Shown piece by piece: positions 43,298-53,518 of a stretch of 64,000 bases of DNA. The position numbers and the translations under genes are program-made. The stretch's first letter is position 1; every line of letters starts with the position of its first letter. The notes under the pieces are model-generated. The model did no database searches, was not told the DNA's origin, and worked only from the letters and a program-made list of their open reading frames with translations. Source of the stretch: Lichenicoccus roseus (GTDB lineage: Bacteria > Pseudomonadota > Alphaproteobacteria > Acetobacterales > Acetobacteraceae); assembly GCF_005844085.1 (NCBI RefSeq), contig NZ_VCDI01000005.1, forward strand, positions 1-64,000, given 5' to 3'.

Positions 43298-44062
43298 ATG
43301 CCCAGGATACTGGCGCTGCTGAGCGAGAGCTTCCTGGCCCTGCTGGTGTCGCCCGCGATCGGCAGCTTCCTCGGCGTCCTGGTCCGCCGCCTGCCGTCGG
43401 GGCGGCCGGTCGCGCTGGCCCGCTCCGGGTGCGAGCATTGTGGCCGGGTCCTGGGCGCGGCCGAGCTGCTGCCACTGGTGAGCTACGCCTGGCAGCGCGG
43501 ACGCTGCGTGGGATGCGGCGCGCCGATCGGCTGGTTCCATCCCGCCATCGAGCTGGCTGCGCTGGCGGTCGCGGTGGTGATGGTGCCGGCAGCAGGAGGC
43601 GACGGCCTGACCCTGTGGGCCGGATGCGGGCTCGGCTGGACCTGCCTGACGCTGGCGCTGATCGACCTGCAGCACCAGCGGCTGCCCGACATCCTCACCC
43701 TGCCGCTGCTGCTGGCCGGGCTGGGGGTGTGTGCGCTCGGCACGCCGGACCGGCTCGCCTCGAACGCGCTGGCGGCCTGCCTCGGCTGGCTCGGCTTCCG
43801 GGCGATCGCCCTGCTCTACCGGCGCCTGCGCGGGATCGAGGGGCTGGGACAGGGCGACGCCAAGCTGCTGGCGGCGGCAGGGGCCTGGGTCGGGCTGGCC
43901 ATGCTGCCGCTGGTGATGGGAGGCGGCGCCTTCCTCACTTTGCTCTGGGTGCTCGGCGAAGCAGCCTGGCGGCGGCGGATGCCTCCACCGCAACGCAGGC
44001 TACCATTCGGCCCCGGTCTTGCGGCAGCCTGCTTCGCGGTCTGGCTGCTGACAGCGACCTGA
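43298..44062 (+). CDS. gspO: Prepilin peptidase GspO/PilD
   Basis: 254 residues, integral membrane. The N-terminal zinc cysteines are intact (CEHCGRVLG and CVGCGAPIGW). The two catalytic aspartates of the GxGD-type peptidase are in TLALIDLQHQRLPD and GLGQGDAKLLAAAGAWVG. It cleaves and N-methylates the pseudopilins encoded alongside. It is divergent from gspE and converges on gspG with five bases between stops. Confidence 0.9.
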   Translation: MPRILALLSESFLALLVSPAIGSFLGVLVRRLPSGRPVALARSGCEHCGRVLGAAELLPLVSYAWQRGRCVGCGAPIGWFHPAIELAALAVAVVMVPAAGGDGLTLWAGCGLGWTCLTLALIDLQHQRLPDILTLPLLLAGLGVCALGTPDRLASNALAACLGWLGFRAIALLYRRLRGIEGLGQGDAKLLAAAGAWVGLAMLPLVMGGGAFLTLLWVLGEAAWRRRMPPPQRRLPFGPGLAAACFAVWLLTAT

Positions 44063-44067
44063 GGACG

Positions 44068-44508
44068 CTACTTGTTGCAGATCGCGGTATCGGAGCTGGC
44101 GTTGTTGTTCGGTCCCGGCGAGCACAAATCATAGTCGTGGTCGGGCCGGTCGGACGGTGCGCGATACACGTAGGGGTGGTTCCACGGATCGAGCGGCACG
44201 CTGTTGCCCTTCACGTACGGCCCGTTCCAGTTCTCGGCATCGGACGGCTTGGTCACCAGCGCCTGCATGCCGTCCTCGGTGGTCGGATAGTTGCCGACAT
44301 CGAGCTTGTAGGTGTCGAGGATGGAGCCGATGCGCTCGATCGACTGCTTTGCGATCGACACCTTCGCACCGCCGAGTTGCCGCAGCACCGCCGGCGCCAC
44401 CAGGCTGATCAGCAGGCCCAGGATGGCGATCACCACCAGCAGCTCGATCAGGGTGAACCCAGCATCCTGCCGCCGGTCGACGGGACGACGCTTAGACATC
44501 GCGATCAT
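44068..44508 (-). CDS. gspG: Type II secretion major pseudopilin GspG
   Basis: 146 residues. RRQDAGFTLIELLVVIAILG is the cleavage site and helix; the globular part carries LDVGNYPTTEDGMQALV and GPYVKGNSVPLDPWNHPYVY, the diagnostic GspG blocks, including the calcium-binding loop region. Two starts (44508 and 44499) are possible. Separation from the gspE run by the opposite-strand gspO is unusual. Confidence 0.92.
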   Translation of the reverse strand: MIAMSKRRPVDRRQDAGFTLIELLVVIAILGLLISLVAPAVLRQLGGAKVSIAKQSIERIGSILDTYKLDVGNYPTTEDGMQALVTKPSDAENWNGPYVKGNSVPLDPWNHPYVYRAPSDRPDHDYDLCSPGPNNNASSDTAICNK

Positions 44509-44595
44509 GCTCGGGTAGAGGCTGCTTGGAAACGTCTGCAGCAGGCGCCGGCTGGCAGCCTCCCGGGGGATGTGGTGGTACCGTACGTTGCCTGC

Positions 44596-45030
44596 ATGGC
44601 GCTGGTCGCCTCGCTCTATCACCTGCCGCCGCGCGTGCTGCCCTCTATCCAGGCGGTCGAGGGCGGCCAGCCGGGTGTGCTGCACCACAACAGCGACGGG
44701 ACCCTAGATGTCGGTGTGATGCAGATCAATACGCGCTGGCTCGGACCGCTTTCGCGCTACACCGGCACGCCGCCGACCGAGGTCTTCCTGCGCCTGCGCT
44801 ACCGGCCCTGCTACAACATCGCCGCGAGTGGTGCGATCATGCGCACCTACCTCGACGAGGCGCATGGCAACCTGCTGCTGGCAGTCGGCTACTACCACTC
44901 GCACACCATCGAACTGAACCTCGCCTACCGCCGGCAGGTGCTGAACTCGGCCCGGATGCTGTTCATGCGGCCCGGCCGAACCGACCGCCTGCGCTACGCC
45001 AGCCACGAGGCCTCAGTCCCGCCCGGCTGA
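44596..45030 (+). CDS. Small lytic transglycosylase
   Basis: 144 residues from the ATG at 44596; GTG codons at 44572 and 44575 just after CCCGGGGGA may be the true start and would add seven or eight residues. LPSIQAVEGGQPGVLHHNSD holds the catalytic Glu, GVMQINTRWLGPL is the SLT motif, and LLAVGYYHSHT matches the end of the fold. It would cut peptidoglycan in the periplasm. A VirB1-like role in making room for a secretion apparatus is plausible beside gspG. No clear signal peptide is seen with the short start. Confidence 0.8.
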   Translation: MALVASLYHLPPRVLPSIQAVEGGQPGVLHHNSDGTLDVGVMQINTRWLGPLSRYTGTPPTEVFLRLRYRPCYNIAASGAIMRTYLDEAHGNLLLAVGYYHSHTIELNLAYRRQVLNSARMLFMRPGRTDRLRYASHEASVPPG

Positions 45031-46626
45031 CGCTGCGGCAGCGGCGGCGATTGGTTCGGCACCGCCCTGGCCCTCGGCAAGCGCCTGCAACACGCCACGT
45101 GCGGACTCTTCCCACGTTACCGGCCTGAACTCCCGGCGTACCCGCTCCGCCCAGGCTTCGGTCTCCTCCGGGTTCTCGATGGCGTGGCGGATCACGTCGT
45201 AGGCCTCGTGGGTGTTCTCCGGGTCGAAGTAGCGCGCGAGGTCGCCGCCGGCCTCGGGCAGCGAGGTCGCGTTGGAGATGATGCAGGGGCGGCCGAACGA
45301 CAGGCTCTCGGTGACCGGCAGGCCCCAGCCCTCGTAGAAGGACGGGAACAGGGTGAAGCGGCAGCCGGCATAGAGCTGGCGCAGTTCCTCGTCGCTGGGG
45401 TCCTCGACCAGCACCAGCTTGCCGTCGAGATAGTCCGCGTTGTGGATCTGTTGCATCAGGTCGCTGACCAGCCAGCCGACCCGCCCTGCAAACACCAGTG
45501 TGGGAACCCGGTCCGGCGGCAGGTCCTCGACCAGCCGGCGCCAGACCCGGAACAGCAGCATGTGGTTCTTGCGCGCCTCGATGGTCGAGACGATCAGGGC
45601 ATAGCTGCCGGCCTGCGGCAGCCGCCGGCGGGCGGGCTCGGGGGAGGCGGCGCCCGGCCGGGAGGGATGAGCAGGCTGTGGCGCGGCATCGCTGAAACCG
45701 GTGCCGATCGGGATCGGCGACGGCGTCCGGCGCAGCCGGTAGCCGGCCCGCTTCGCCTCGATCTCCAGGTCGCCGGCGCTGGCTTTGGAAATGGTCAGCA
45801 TCACGTCGACCAGTGGGAACACCGCGCCGGTCCACTCCTTGAACCGCAGCACCAGGTTGTGGTCGCACCATTCCGGTCGGCGCACCGGGATGATGTCGTA
45901 CACCAGCAAGGCGAACCGCAGACCCCGGGTACGCTGAGCCTTGTCCACGATCTCGGCGTAGTAGGGATGGAACCAGGGCGATCCGAGCACCAGCAGGATA
46001 TCGCCGGGAGCGGTGGCGGTCTCGAACGCGGCCGGCTCGAGACCAGCTGCCCCGCCGACCGGCATGCCCGGGCCGAACGGGGCGGTCCCGGCCGCCACGC
46101 CGGACGCCGGCCCGCCCCTCCCGCCCGGGCCCGGCGATCGTGGCTGGCGCAACCGGCGTGCCAGGCGCGTGGCACGGGTGCCGCCGGCCCAGGCCACCGC
46201 GCTGCCCAGATGGACCAGCGCCCGCCCGGCCTCGCGCTCGGCCTTGAACAACGCGACCAGCGGATTGCGCAGGCCCTCCGGCAGCCGGTAGGCGATCCGC
46301 CGCAGCTTGCTGTCGGCAAGCTTCTGCCCCGGCTGCTGGCGAGCATCCACGATCCGCAACTTCGAGGAGGCCGACCTGGACGTATCCGGCCGGGTGCCGG
46401 TCAGCTTGTCGTGCAGCTGCTCGAGCTGCGCATACGGGATGGCGACGAACGATTGCTGGGTCGCGGTGTGCCGTACGAAGCGCACCCGCTCGCGCGACTC
46501 CGGCAGGGTCGCGAGCGCCCGGCACAGCTCGAACTCGATGCGCTGGATGCCGCTCGGACGCGGGTTGGCGGCCGCGTACTGGAACAGATCCTCGACGTCG
46601 ATCCAGATCTTGCTGTGCCCGGCCAT
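45013..46626 (-). CDS. Glycosyltransferase family 4 protein
   Basis: 537 residues. The C-terminal GT1-type domain is evident: ALIVSTIEARKNHMLLFRVW (acceptor/donor turn), VFAGRVGWLVSDL, then LYAGCRFTLFPSFYEGWGLP with the E-x7-E motif EGWGLPVTE and RPCIISNATSLPEAGGD. The N-terminal half has SGIQRIEFELCRAL, seen in large bacterial glycan glycosyltransferases. It would act in exopolysaccharide or LPS synthesis. Its last 18 bases overlap the convergent transglycosylase gene. TTG codons at 46635-46641 are alternative starts close to a GAGGAAAG. Confidence 0.87.
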   Translation of the reverse strand: MAGHSKIWIDVEDLFQYAAANPRPSGIQRIEFELCRALATLPESRERVRFVRHTATQQSFVAIPYAQLEQLHDKLTGTRPDTSRSASSKLRIVDARQQPGQKLADSKLRRIAYRLPEGLRNPLVALFKAEREAGRALVHLGSAVAWAGGTRATRLARRLRQPRSPGPGGRGGPASGVAAGTAPFGPGMPVGGAAGLEPAAFETATAPGDILLVLGSPWFHPYYAEIVDKAQRTRGLRFALLVYDIIPVRRPEWCDHNLVLRFKEWTGAVFPLVDVMLTISKASAGDLEIEAKRAGYRLRRTPSPIPIGTGFSDAAPQPAHPSRPGAASPEPARRRLPQAGSYALIVSTIEARKNHMLLFRVWRRLVEDLPPDRVPTLVFAGRVGWLVSDLMQQIHNADYLDGKLVLVEDPSDEELRQLYAGCRFTLFPSFYEGWGLPVTESLSFGRPCIISNATSLPEAGGDLARYFDPENTHEAYDVIRHAIENPEETEAWAERVRREFRPVTWEESARGVLQALAEGQGGAEPIAAAAAASAGRD

Positions 46627-46787
46627 GCTGTCCAACAACAACTTTCCTCGTCCAATCTGTGCCGCGGCAACGGCGTAGCGCCGCCCGCGGTCGGCCTTGC
46701 GGAGCCGGCAGGTTACGATGAGCCCTGCTACACCCCTGGCCGATCTGCTAGCAACGGCCCGACCACCACGCCCGTACGGAACGCCAG

Positions 46788-47183
46788 ATGCCTGATCCCT
46801 CGACGACTTCCGGTCGGCTGCCCGGCGCGGCCGGAGTGGCCGCCCTGGCCCTGCTGGCCGCGACCCTGGCCGGCTGTGCCCCGCCGGCCTGCTCGCAGCC
46901 CGACGTGATCAGGTTCGTGAACCGCACCGCGGCCTCGCACGATATCGGCTCGCTCGGCCTGCGCGGGCAGGTCGCCCAGCAGGACGTGCCTGGACGGCCG
47001 CTGGCGCAGTGTTCCGCCTGGATGCTGCAGCGCAATCCGCTGCATCGGACCGGCGACGCACAGCCACCGAACGTGCTGGTCGCCCGCACCTACACCGTGC
47101 GGCCGGTCGCCCAGGGCTACGAGGTGCGCGTGCAGCCGGTCTCGCCGCTGGCCTTGACCATGTATCCGGCGGCAACACGATAA
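46788..47183 (+). CDS. Putative lipoprotein of unknown function
   Basis: 131 residues. A hydrophobic signal (GVAALALLAATLAGC) ends in a good lipobox LAGC, so the mature protein should be lipid-anchored at the N-terminal Cys near residue 30. The mature part has two further cysteines and ends RVQPVSPLALTMYPAATR. No domain recognised. Confidence 0.65.
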   Translation: MPDPSTTSGRLPGAAGVAALALLAATLAGCAPPACSQPDVIRFVNRTAASHDIGSLGLRGQVAQQDVPGRPLAQCSAWMLQRNPLHRTGDAQPPNVLVARTYTVRPVAQGYEVRVQPVSPLALTMYPAATR

Positions 47184-47189
47184 GGTGTG

Positions 47190-47214
47190 CGAACCGGCTC
47201 AGGCGGGGTTCGTT
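47190..47214 (+). promoter_or_regulatory. Candidate EcfG-type promoter for the DUF892 gene
   Basis: CGAAC, 16 bases, CGTT, in the 57-bp gap before the DUF892 gene. It differs from GGAAC-N16-CGTT at one position. The predicted start of transcription would give a leader of about 20 bases. Confidence 0.45.
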
Positions 47215-47240
47215 CCCCGGAACTCTCAATGGAGGTTCCG

Positions 47241-47744
47241 ATGGGCCTGTTTACCAAGCCGATCAAGACACTCGAAGACCTGCTCGTGCATCTGCTGCAG
47301 GACATCTACTACGCCGAGAACCAGATCACGAAGGCGCTGCCGACGATGATCGGCCGTACCACCAATCCACACCTTCGTGCGGCCTTCGAAAGCCACCTGC
47401 ACGAGACCGAAGGCCAGATCGGGCGTCTCGAGCAGGTGTTCCGGATGCTCGACGTAGAGGTCAAGGGCGTGACCTGCGAGGCCATCGACGGCATCCTTAC
47501 CGAGGCGAAGCACGTGATGTCGGATATTGCCGATCCGGACGTGCTGCAGGCGGCGATGCTGGCCTCGGCGCAGGCCGTCGAGCACTACGAGATCGCACGC
47601 TATGGCACCATGATCGCCCTGCTGCGCCAGCTTGGCCGGGCCGATTGCGGCAGCGTGCTGGAGCAGACGCTGGCCGAGGAGAAGGCCACCGACGAGAAGC
47701 TCAGCAAGCTGGCGACCGCCGAAGTCAACCGCGAAGCTGCCTGA
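47241..47744 (+). CDS. DUF892 (YciE/YciF-like) ferritin-like stress protein
   Basis: 167 residues. The four-helix ferritin-like fold is marked by TLEDLLVHLLQDIYYAENQI, ESHLHETEGQIGRLEQVFRM and VEHYEIARYGTMIALLRQLG, with Glu and His at the di-metal positions. Family members are induced by osmotic and envelope stress. The start at 47241 is chosen because GGAGG sits five bases before it. Confidence 0.9.
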   Translation: MGLFTKPIKTLEDLLVHLLQDIYYAENQITKALPTMIGRTTNPHLRAAFESHLHETEGQIGRLEQVFRMLDVEVKGVTCEAIDGILTEAKHVMSDIADPDVLQAAMLASAQAVEHYEIARYGTMIALLRQLGRADCGSVLEQTLAEEKATDEKLSKLATAEVNREAA

Positions 47745-47768
47745 CCGTCTTCCGGCCGGGATCGCCGC

Positions 47769-48668
47769 TCAGGCGGCCCGGCCGGTGTTGCGGCCTGCCC
47801 ATTGCCGCCTGGCTGCATGCAACGTGTTGCTGAGCAGGCAGGCGATGGTCATCGGCCCGACCCCGCCGGGCACCGGCGTGATGCGGCCGGCGACGCCAAG
47901 GGCCTCTTCGAAGACGACATCACCGACCAGCTTTGTCTTGCCGCTGCCGGTCGGGATGCGGGTTATGCCGACATCGATGACGGTGGCGCCGGGCTTGATC
48001 CAGTCGCCACGCACCAGCCCTGGCCGGCCAGTCGCGACCACCAGGATATCGGCTCGCCGGGCATGGGCAGCGGTGTCCACCGTATGGATATGCGCGGTCG
48101 TCACCGTGCAATCGGCGTTGAGCAGCAGCTGGCTCATCGGCCGGCCAACCAGGTTCGATCGTCCGACCACGACGGCATGCAGACCGCTCAGGCTACCGAG
48201 TTCGGCTTCGAGAAGCAGTAGGCAGCCGAGCGGCGTGCACGGCACCAGGGCTGGATGCCCGAGGGTTACCCGCCCGACATTGACCTGGCCGAGCCCGTCC
48301 ACGTCCTTGGCCGGATCGATCGCGTCCAGCACCAGGGTGCTGTCTATCGATGGCGGCAGCGGCAGCTGCACCAGGATGCCGTGCACGTCGGGATCGGCAT
48401 TCAGTCGCGCGACCAGGGCCAGCAGCTCGGCCTCGGAGGTGTCGGCGGGCAGGGTGTGCGCGAACGAGCGCATGCCGACCGAGCTTGTCTGCCGGGTCTT
48501 GTTGCGGACATAAACCTCGCTCGCGGCATCGGTCCCGACGAGCACGACGGCGAGGCCCGGCACTTGCCCCTGCTCGCGATCCAGCTGCGCGACCTCGGCG
48601 CTGACCCTGGCGGTCAACGCGGCGGCATGCTGCTTGCCGTCGATCAGGCGGGTGTCGATGGTGCTCAT
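47769..48668 (-). CDS. folD: Methylenetetrahydrofolate dehydrogenase/cyclohydrolase FolD
   Basis: 299 residues. The catalytic Tyr/Lys region [55 protein letters not shown] and [18 protein letters not shown] are all present, and the close [16 protein letters not shown] is diagnostic. It interconverts 5,10-methylene-THF and 10-formyl-THF. It is divergent from threonine aldolase, which releases glycine, so the pair serves one-carbon metabolism. Confidence 0.96.
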   Translation of the reverse strand: MSTIDTRLIDGKQHAAALTARVSAEVAQLDREQGQVPGLAVVLVGTDAASEVYVRNKTRQTSSVGMRSFAHTLPADTSEAELLALVARLNADPDVHGILVQLPLPPSIDSTLVLDAIDPAKDVDGLGQVNVGRVTLGHPALVPCTPLGCLLLLEAELGSLSGLHAVVVGRSNLVGRPMSQLLLNADCTVTTAHIHTVDTAAHARRADILVVATGRPGLVRGDWIKPGATVIDVGITRIPTGSGKTKLVGDVVFEEALGVAGRITPVPGGVGPMTIACLLSNTLHAARRQWAGRNTGRAA

Positions 48669-48731
48669 GAGATAGGCCTGTTCGGAAGTCGCTCCTGAGG
48701 CGGAGGCGAGGTCGGGCAGCGGAGGAACGAG

Positions 48732-49787
48732 ATGACTGTGATACGGAAGAACTTCGGCAGCGACAATGTCGGGCCTGCCCACCCGCAGGTCGTGCAAGCC
48801 ATGCTCGAAGCCAACCGGGGGGCGGTTGCCTCCTATGGCGGCGACCCGTGGACGGCCCGTGTCGGGACGCTGATCGACGAGATCTTCCAGACCGAGACGA
48901 CGGTGTTCCCGGTGGCCACCGGGACCGCCGCCAACGCGCTTGCCCTGTCGGCGCTGGTGCGGCCGTTCGGCGCAATCGTCTGCGACGAGGTGGCCCACAT
49001 CATGAACGACGAGGCGGGTGCGCCGGAATTCTTCACCGGTGGCGCCAAGCTGCTGACCTTGCCGAGCCCGGACGGGCGCATGGACCCGGAGGTGCTGCAG
49101 GCCACCCTGGCGCGCCGGCGGATCAGCGGCGTGCACCAGAGCCCGGTCGAGGCGATCAGCCTCACCCAGGCGACCGAGTGGGGCACCTGCTATCCCGTCT
49201 CCCGGATCGCGGCGCTGTCGGCGGTCGCCCGCGAGAACAGGCTGCATGTGCACATGGATGGCGCACGTTTCGCCAACGCGATCGACTTCCTGGGCGCCAC
49301 GCCGGCTGCGGTGACTTGGCAGGCCGGGGTGGACGTCCTGTCGCTCGGAGCAACCAAGAACGGCGCCATGGCGGCGGAAGCGGTGGTGTTCTTCAACCGC
49401 GACCTGGCGCGGGAATTCGCCCAGCGGCGCAAGCGTGGCGGCCATCTCTGGTCCAAGCAGCGGTTCCTGAGCGCACAGCTTACCGGCTACCTGGAAGGCG
49501 GCCTGTGGCTGCAGAATGGCGCCCGTGCCAATGCGGCGGCCCTCCGGTTGTCGCAGGGCCTGGCTGCCCTACCCGGTGTCGCGGTCGTGCAGCCGACCGA
49601 AGCCAACGAGGTATTCGCAGCGTTGCCCGAGCCGCTGGTCGTGCGCCTCGAGGCGGCAGGCTACGGCTTCTATCGCTGGGCGAGATTGCCCGGGGATGGC
49701 GGGATCGTGGTGCGGCTGGTGTGCGCCTTCGATACGACCGAGGCGGATGTCGATGCCCTGCTGGGCAAGATCCGCCGGGACGAGTGA
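48732..49787 (+). CDS. ltaE: L-threonine aldolase, low specificity
   Basis: 351 residues of the PLP-dependent aspartate-aminotransferase fold. [18 protein letters not shown] and the pyridoxal lysine in [17 protein letters not shown] are diagnostic, as is [10 protein letters not shown]. It cleaves threonine and related beta-hydroxy amino acids to glycine and an aldehyde. GGAGG sits before the ATG. Confidence 0.92.
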   Translation: MTVIRKNFGSDNVGPAHPQVVQAMLEANRGAVASYGGDPWTARVGTLIDEIFQTETTVFPVATGTAANALALSALVRPFGAIVCDEVAHIMNDEAGAPEFFTGGAKLLTLPSPDGRMDPEVLQATLARRRISGVHQSPVEAISLTQATEWGTCYPVSRIAALSAVARENRLHVHMDGARFANAIDFLGATPAAVTWQAGVDVLSLGATKNGAMAAEAVVFFNRDLAREFAQRRKRGGHLWSKQRFLSAQLTGYLEGGLWLQNGARANAAALRLSQGLAALPGVAVVQPTEANEVFAALPEPLVVRLEAAGYGFYRWARLPGDGGIVVRLVCAFDTTEADVDALLGKIRRDE

Positions 49788-49867
49788 TGCCCGGCATATT
49801 GTTCGAAACGACTTGGTAACTAATCTGGTGCATCACTCCGGTGTTGAATAGACACCCGGGGATCATC

Positions 49868-51562
49868 ATGCAGGCTTCCATCGTGCGCACCGGATCGGTG
49901 CACGGGCAACGCTTCGTATTCGGGCTGGGTGCGAAGCTCACGGCGGGCTTCTTGACCCTGACGGTTTTGTCGCTTGCCCTGGGCTTGTTCGAGCTCGACA
50001 GGATGAGTTCGATCAACGCAGGCAACGTGGCGCTGCAGGACAACCTGGTGCCGAGCATGAAGTGGCCCGCGCGCCTTGTTATCGGGCTCGAGGACTCCAG
50101 GCGTTACGAACTCAGGAGTGCCAGGGACCCGGCGGGGTCCGCCGAACGCACCGCCGATGCCGCCGGGGCGAGGGAGGCGATGGCGGCGGTCGAGGCCAGC
50201 CGGCACAGCATGGAGCCGTTCATAGATGCCGGCGAGGAGCGGGCTGCCTACGCTGAGTTTGATAGGGCGTGGCCGATCTACCGTGCGGCTGCGGAGGCCT
50301 CGCTGGCTCAGACAGGGACAGCAGTTGCGCCGCCGGTTGCGTTCGAGACGCCGCTGGGTCTCGCGAAATCAGACATCGAATACAATGACAGGATGATGCA
50401 TTCGGCCGGGCAGCTCGGACGCGGACTGTACGAAGACACCCGCATGCTCTCGATCGGCGGCGTCATCGCAGTCCTGCTGCTGAGCCTGTTGGTTGCCTTC
50501 ATCCTGATCCGCCACATCAGCCGTCCCATCTCGGCCATGACCGCCGCCATGCGACGGCTTGCCGACCGCGACGGCAGCATAGAAGTTCCGAGCCTCGGGC
50601 GCGGGGACGAGATCGGCGGCATGGCTGCCGCCGTGCAGGTGTTCAAGGACAACATGATCAGCGCCGATGCGGCGGCCTCGGAGCAGGATCGCGAGCGTCA
50701 GGCGGTGGCGCAGCGTACCGCACGGGTCGAGCAGCTGGTCGGCGATTTCGAACGCCAGATCGGCGGCACCGTGTCGGCCCTGGCGGCAGCCTCGACGGAG
50801 ATGGAAGCGACCGCGCGCTCGATGAGCGGCAATGCGGAGCAGACCGACCGGCAGGCAACCGCGGTGTCCCGCGCGGCGCAGAGTTCGGATGCCGGCGTGC
50901 AGACCGTGGCGGCGGCGTCGGAGGAACTCGCCTCCTCGATCAGCGAGATCAACCGCCAGGTCTCGGCGTCGGCCTCCCTGACCGCAAAGGTCGTGCACAG
51001 CATCCGGCAGACCGACACGACCGTGCGGGCGCTGGCGGAAGCGGCCGCGCGCATCGGACAGGTGGTCGACCTCATCAACAACATCGCCAGCCAGACCAAC
51101 CTGCTTGCCCTGAACGCGACCATCGAGGCGGCGCGCGCCGGCGACGCCGGCAAGGGCTTCGCGGTGGTGGCCTCCGAGGTCAAGAACCTGGCGCAGCAGA
51201 CCGCGAAGGCCACCGGCGACATCGGCGGCCAGATCGCCCAGGTCCAGCAGGCGACCCACGGGGCGGTCGAGGCGATCAAGGAGATCGCGATCCTGATCGA
51301 GGAAGTCGGCGCCATCACCACCTCGATCGCCGCCGCCGTCGAGCAGCAGGGTGCGGCCACCGGCGAGATCGCGCGCAACGTGCAGGAGACCGCGGTCAGC
51401 ACCCGCACCGTCACCGACAACATCGCCGGCGTCAGCCGCGCCGCCAACGAGACCGGCGCCTCGGCCGGACAGGTGCTCGATGCCGCCGGCGGACTGTCGC
51501 GTCAGGCGGAGACGCTGTCCTCGGAAGTGGCGAGCTTCCTCACCTCGGTGCGGGCCGCCTGA
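49868..51562 (+). CDS. Methyl-accepting chemotaxis protein
   Basis: 564 residues. TM1 ([20 protein letters not shown]) and TM2 ([18 protein letters not shown]) flank a helical ligand domain of about 140 residues. HAMP ([20 protein letters not shown]) follows, then the signalling hairpin with [20 protein letters not shown] at its tip. No C-terminal NWETF-type tail is seen. The ligand is unknown. The start at 49868 follows GGGGA; a GTG at 49841 is possible. Confidence 0.93.
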   Translation: MQASIVRTGSVHGQRFVFGLGAKLTAGFLTLTVLSLALGLFELDRMSSINAGNVALQDNLVPSMKWPARLVIGLEDSRRYELRSARDPAGSAERTADAAGAREAMAAVEASRHSMEPFIDAGEERAAYAEFDRAWPIYRAAAEASLAQTGTAVAPPVAFETPLGLAKSDIEYNDRMMHSAGQLGRGLYEDTRMLSIGGVIAVLLLSLLVAFILIRHISRPISAMTAAMRRLADRDGSIEVPSLGRGDEIGGMAAAVQVFKDNMISADAAASEQDRERQAVAQRTARVEQLVGDFERQIGGTVSALAAASTEMEATARSMSGNAEQTDRQATAVSRAAQSSDAGVQTVAAASEELASSISEINRQVSASASLTAKVVHSIRQTDTTVRALAEAAARIGQVVDLINNIASQTNLLALNATIEAARAGDAGKGFAVVASEVKNLAQQTAKATGDIGGQIAQVQQATHGAVEAIKEIAILIEEVGAITTSIAAAVEQQGAATGEIARNVQETAVSTRTVTDNIAGVSRAANETGASAGQVLDAAGGLSRQAETLSSEVASFLTSVRAA

Positions 51563-51565
51563 GGC

Positions 51566-52540
51566 TCAGGCCGCAACCGCCCTGGTGCCGCGTGCCGACA
51601 GGATGGCCAGGCCGCGCTGCAGGGCGATGAAGCCGAACAGCAGGATGCCGACGGCGATCTTGGTCCACCAGCTGCTCAGCGTGCCGTCGAAGGTGATGTA
51701 GGTCTGGATCAGGCCCTGGATCAGCACGCCGACGAAGGTGCCGATGACGTAGCCCTGGCCGCCGCTGAGCAGGGTGCCGCCGATCACCACGGCGGCAATG
51801 GTGTCGAGCTCGACACCGGTCGCCGCCAATGATGAACCTGCCGACGTGTAGAACGAGAACACGATGCCGGCGAGGCCGGCGAGGCCGGACGACAGCATGT
51901 AGATCATGATGGTGGTGCGTGCGACCGGCACCCCCATCATCTCGGCCGAGACCCGGTTGCCGCCCATTGCATAGACGTTGGCGCCGAAGCGGGTGCGGTG
52001 CGCGATCACCATGCCGACCGCCACGACCGCCAGCATGATCATCGCGATCACGCTCAGCTTGCCGCGTCCCGGCAGGTCGATCGCATACAGGTAGAGGTGC
52101 TGGTACAGCGGGTGGCTGATCGGGATCGAGTCCGTGGTCAGCACGAAGCACAGGCCCCGCGCCAGGAACATGCCGGCCAGCGTGGTGATGAAGGGCGGGA
52201 TGCGGAAATAGTGGATCAGCGCACCCATGCCGGCGCCGTAGCCGGCGGTGATCGCCAGGATCGCCGGGAAGGCGAGCCAGGGCGAGACGTGGTGGCGCTG
52301 GATCGCGAGAGCCAGGAAGACGCATGTGAAGGCGATCACCGAACCCACCGAGAGATCGATGCCGCCCGAGATGATCACGAAGGTCATGCCGACGGCGACG
52401 ACGCCGAGGAAGGCGTTGTCGGTCAGGGTGTCGCCCAGCACCAGGGTCGAGGCGAAATGCGGGAACTCGAGCGAGCAGGCCAGCGTGCCGGCAAGGAACA
52501 CGCCGACGGTGATCAGCAGGGGAACCAGGCTGCCGCGCAT
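51566..52540 (-). CDS. Sugar ABC transporter permease (YjfF-like)
   Basis: 324 residues with about nine membrane segments. DTLTDNAFLGVVAVGMTFVI and SGGIDLSVGSVIAFTC are the hallmarks of ribose/galactofuranose-type permeases (AraH/RbsC group), close to YjfF. GGAGG precedes the start. Its ATG overlaps the preceding permease stop by one base, and both form one importer with the ATPase at 53519 and the binding protein at 55061. Confidence 0.9.
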   Translation of the reverse strand: MRGSLVPLLITVGVFLAGTLACSLEFPHFASTLVLGDTLTDNAFLGVVAVGMTFVIISGGIDLSVGSVIAFTCVFLALAIQRHHVSPWLAFPAILAITAGYGAGMGALIHYFRIPPFITTLAGMFLARGLCFVLTTDSIPISHPLYQHLYLYAIDLPGRGKLSVIAMIMLAVVAVGMVIAHRTRFGANVYAMGGNRVSAEMMGVPVARTTIMIYMLSSGLAGLAGIVFSFYTSAGSSLAATGVELDTIAAVVIGGTLLSGGQGYVIGTFVGVLIQGLIQTYITFDGTLSSWWTKIAVGILLFGFIALQRGLAILSARGTRAVAA

Positions 52541-53517
52541 CAGTCGCGCCTCCGCACCGATTGCAGCAGCAGCACCGCCATCACCACCACCGCCTTCACG
52601 ATCAGGTTGAATTCCGGCTTCAGGCCGGACAGCAGGATGCCGGTGTTCATCGCCTGGATGATGATCGCACCCGCCACCGCCAGCGGCAGGCTGAAGCGGC
52701 CGCCCAGCAGCGAGGTCCCGCCCACCACCACGGCGAGAATGGCGTCGAGCTCCAGCCACAGTCCGGCATTGTTGGCGTCCGCACCCTGGATGTCGGCGGC
52801 GGCGATGATACCGGCGATCGCGGCGCACAGGCCGCTCCAGACATAGGCCGCGATCTTGACGACACGCGCCGAGACGCCGGCATAGGCGCTGGCGCGCTCG
52901 TTGGCGCCGACCGCCTCGATGAACAGGCCGAGCGCGGTGCCGCGCACCAGCAGCGTGGTCAATGCAAAGGTGCCGGCGGCGATCAGGATCGGGACCGGGA
53001 TGGCGAGCAGCGCGCCGGTGCCGAGGGCGATCAGGCCGCGATCGTCGAAGGTGACGATCTCGCCGGCGGTGATGAGCTGCGCGATGCCGCGTCCGGCGAC
53101 CATCAGGATCAGGGTGGCGACGATCGGCTGGATGCGCAGCAGCGCCACCAGGATGCCGTTCCACAGGCCGCACAGCAGCCCGGCGCCGAGGGCGGCGGCT
53201 ACCACCAGCACCAGCGGGGTGCCGGCGTTGATTAGCGTGGCCGCCACCGCGCCGGAGATCGCCATCACCGCGCCGACCGAAAGATCGATGCCGCCGGTGG
53301 CGATCACCAGCGTCATGCCGAGCGACAGCAGCACCACGGGTGCCCCGCGGTTGAGCACGTCGATGACGCTGCCGAACAGCCGCCCGTCGACCATCCGGAT
53401 GTTGAAGAAGCCGGGGAACACCAGCCAGTTGCCGAGGAGCACGGCGGCGAGTGCGGCAAGCTGCGCGCTGCCGGGAATGTTGGTCAGGCGGGTCAGCCTG
53501 GCGGAGGTGGCGCTCAT
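52540..53517 (-). CDS. Sugar ABC transporter permease (YtfT-like)
   Basis: 325 residues, same family as the following permease. VLLSLGMTLVIATGGIDLSV and GAVMAISGAVAATLINAGTP are the core, and NNAGLWLELDAILAVVVGGT the typical second signature. Two permeases side by side fit the YtfT/YjfF arrangement of the galactofuranose importer. It lies one base after the ATPase gene. Confidence 0.9.
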   Translation of the reverse strand: MSATSARLTRLTNIPGSAQLAALAAVLLGNWLVFPGFFNIRMVDGRLFGSVIDVLNRGAPVVLLSLGMTLVIATGGIDLSVGAVMAISGAVAATLINAGTPLVLVVAAALGAGLLCGLWNGILVALLRIQPIVATLILMVAGRGIAQLITAGEIVTFDDRGLIALGTGALLAIPVPILIAAGTFALTTLLVRGTALGLFIEAVGANERASAYAGVSARVVKIAAYVWSGLCAAIAGIIAAADIQGADANNAGLWLELDAILAVVVGGTSLLGGRFSLPLAVAGAIIIQAMNTGILLSGLKPEFNLIVKAVVVMAVLLLQSVRRRD

Positions 53518-53518
53518 G

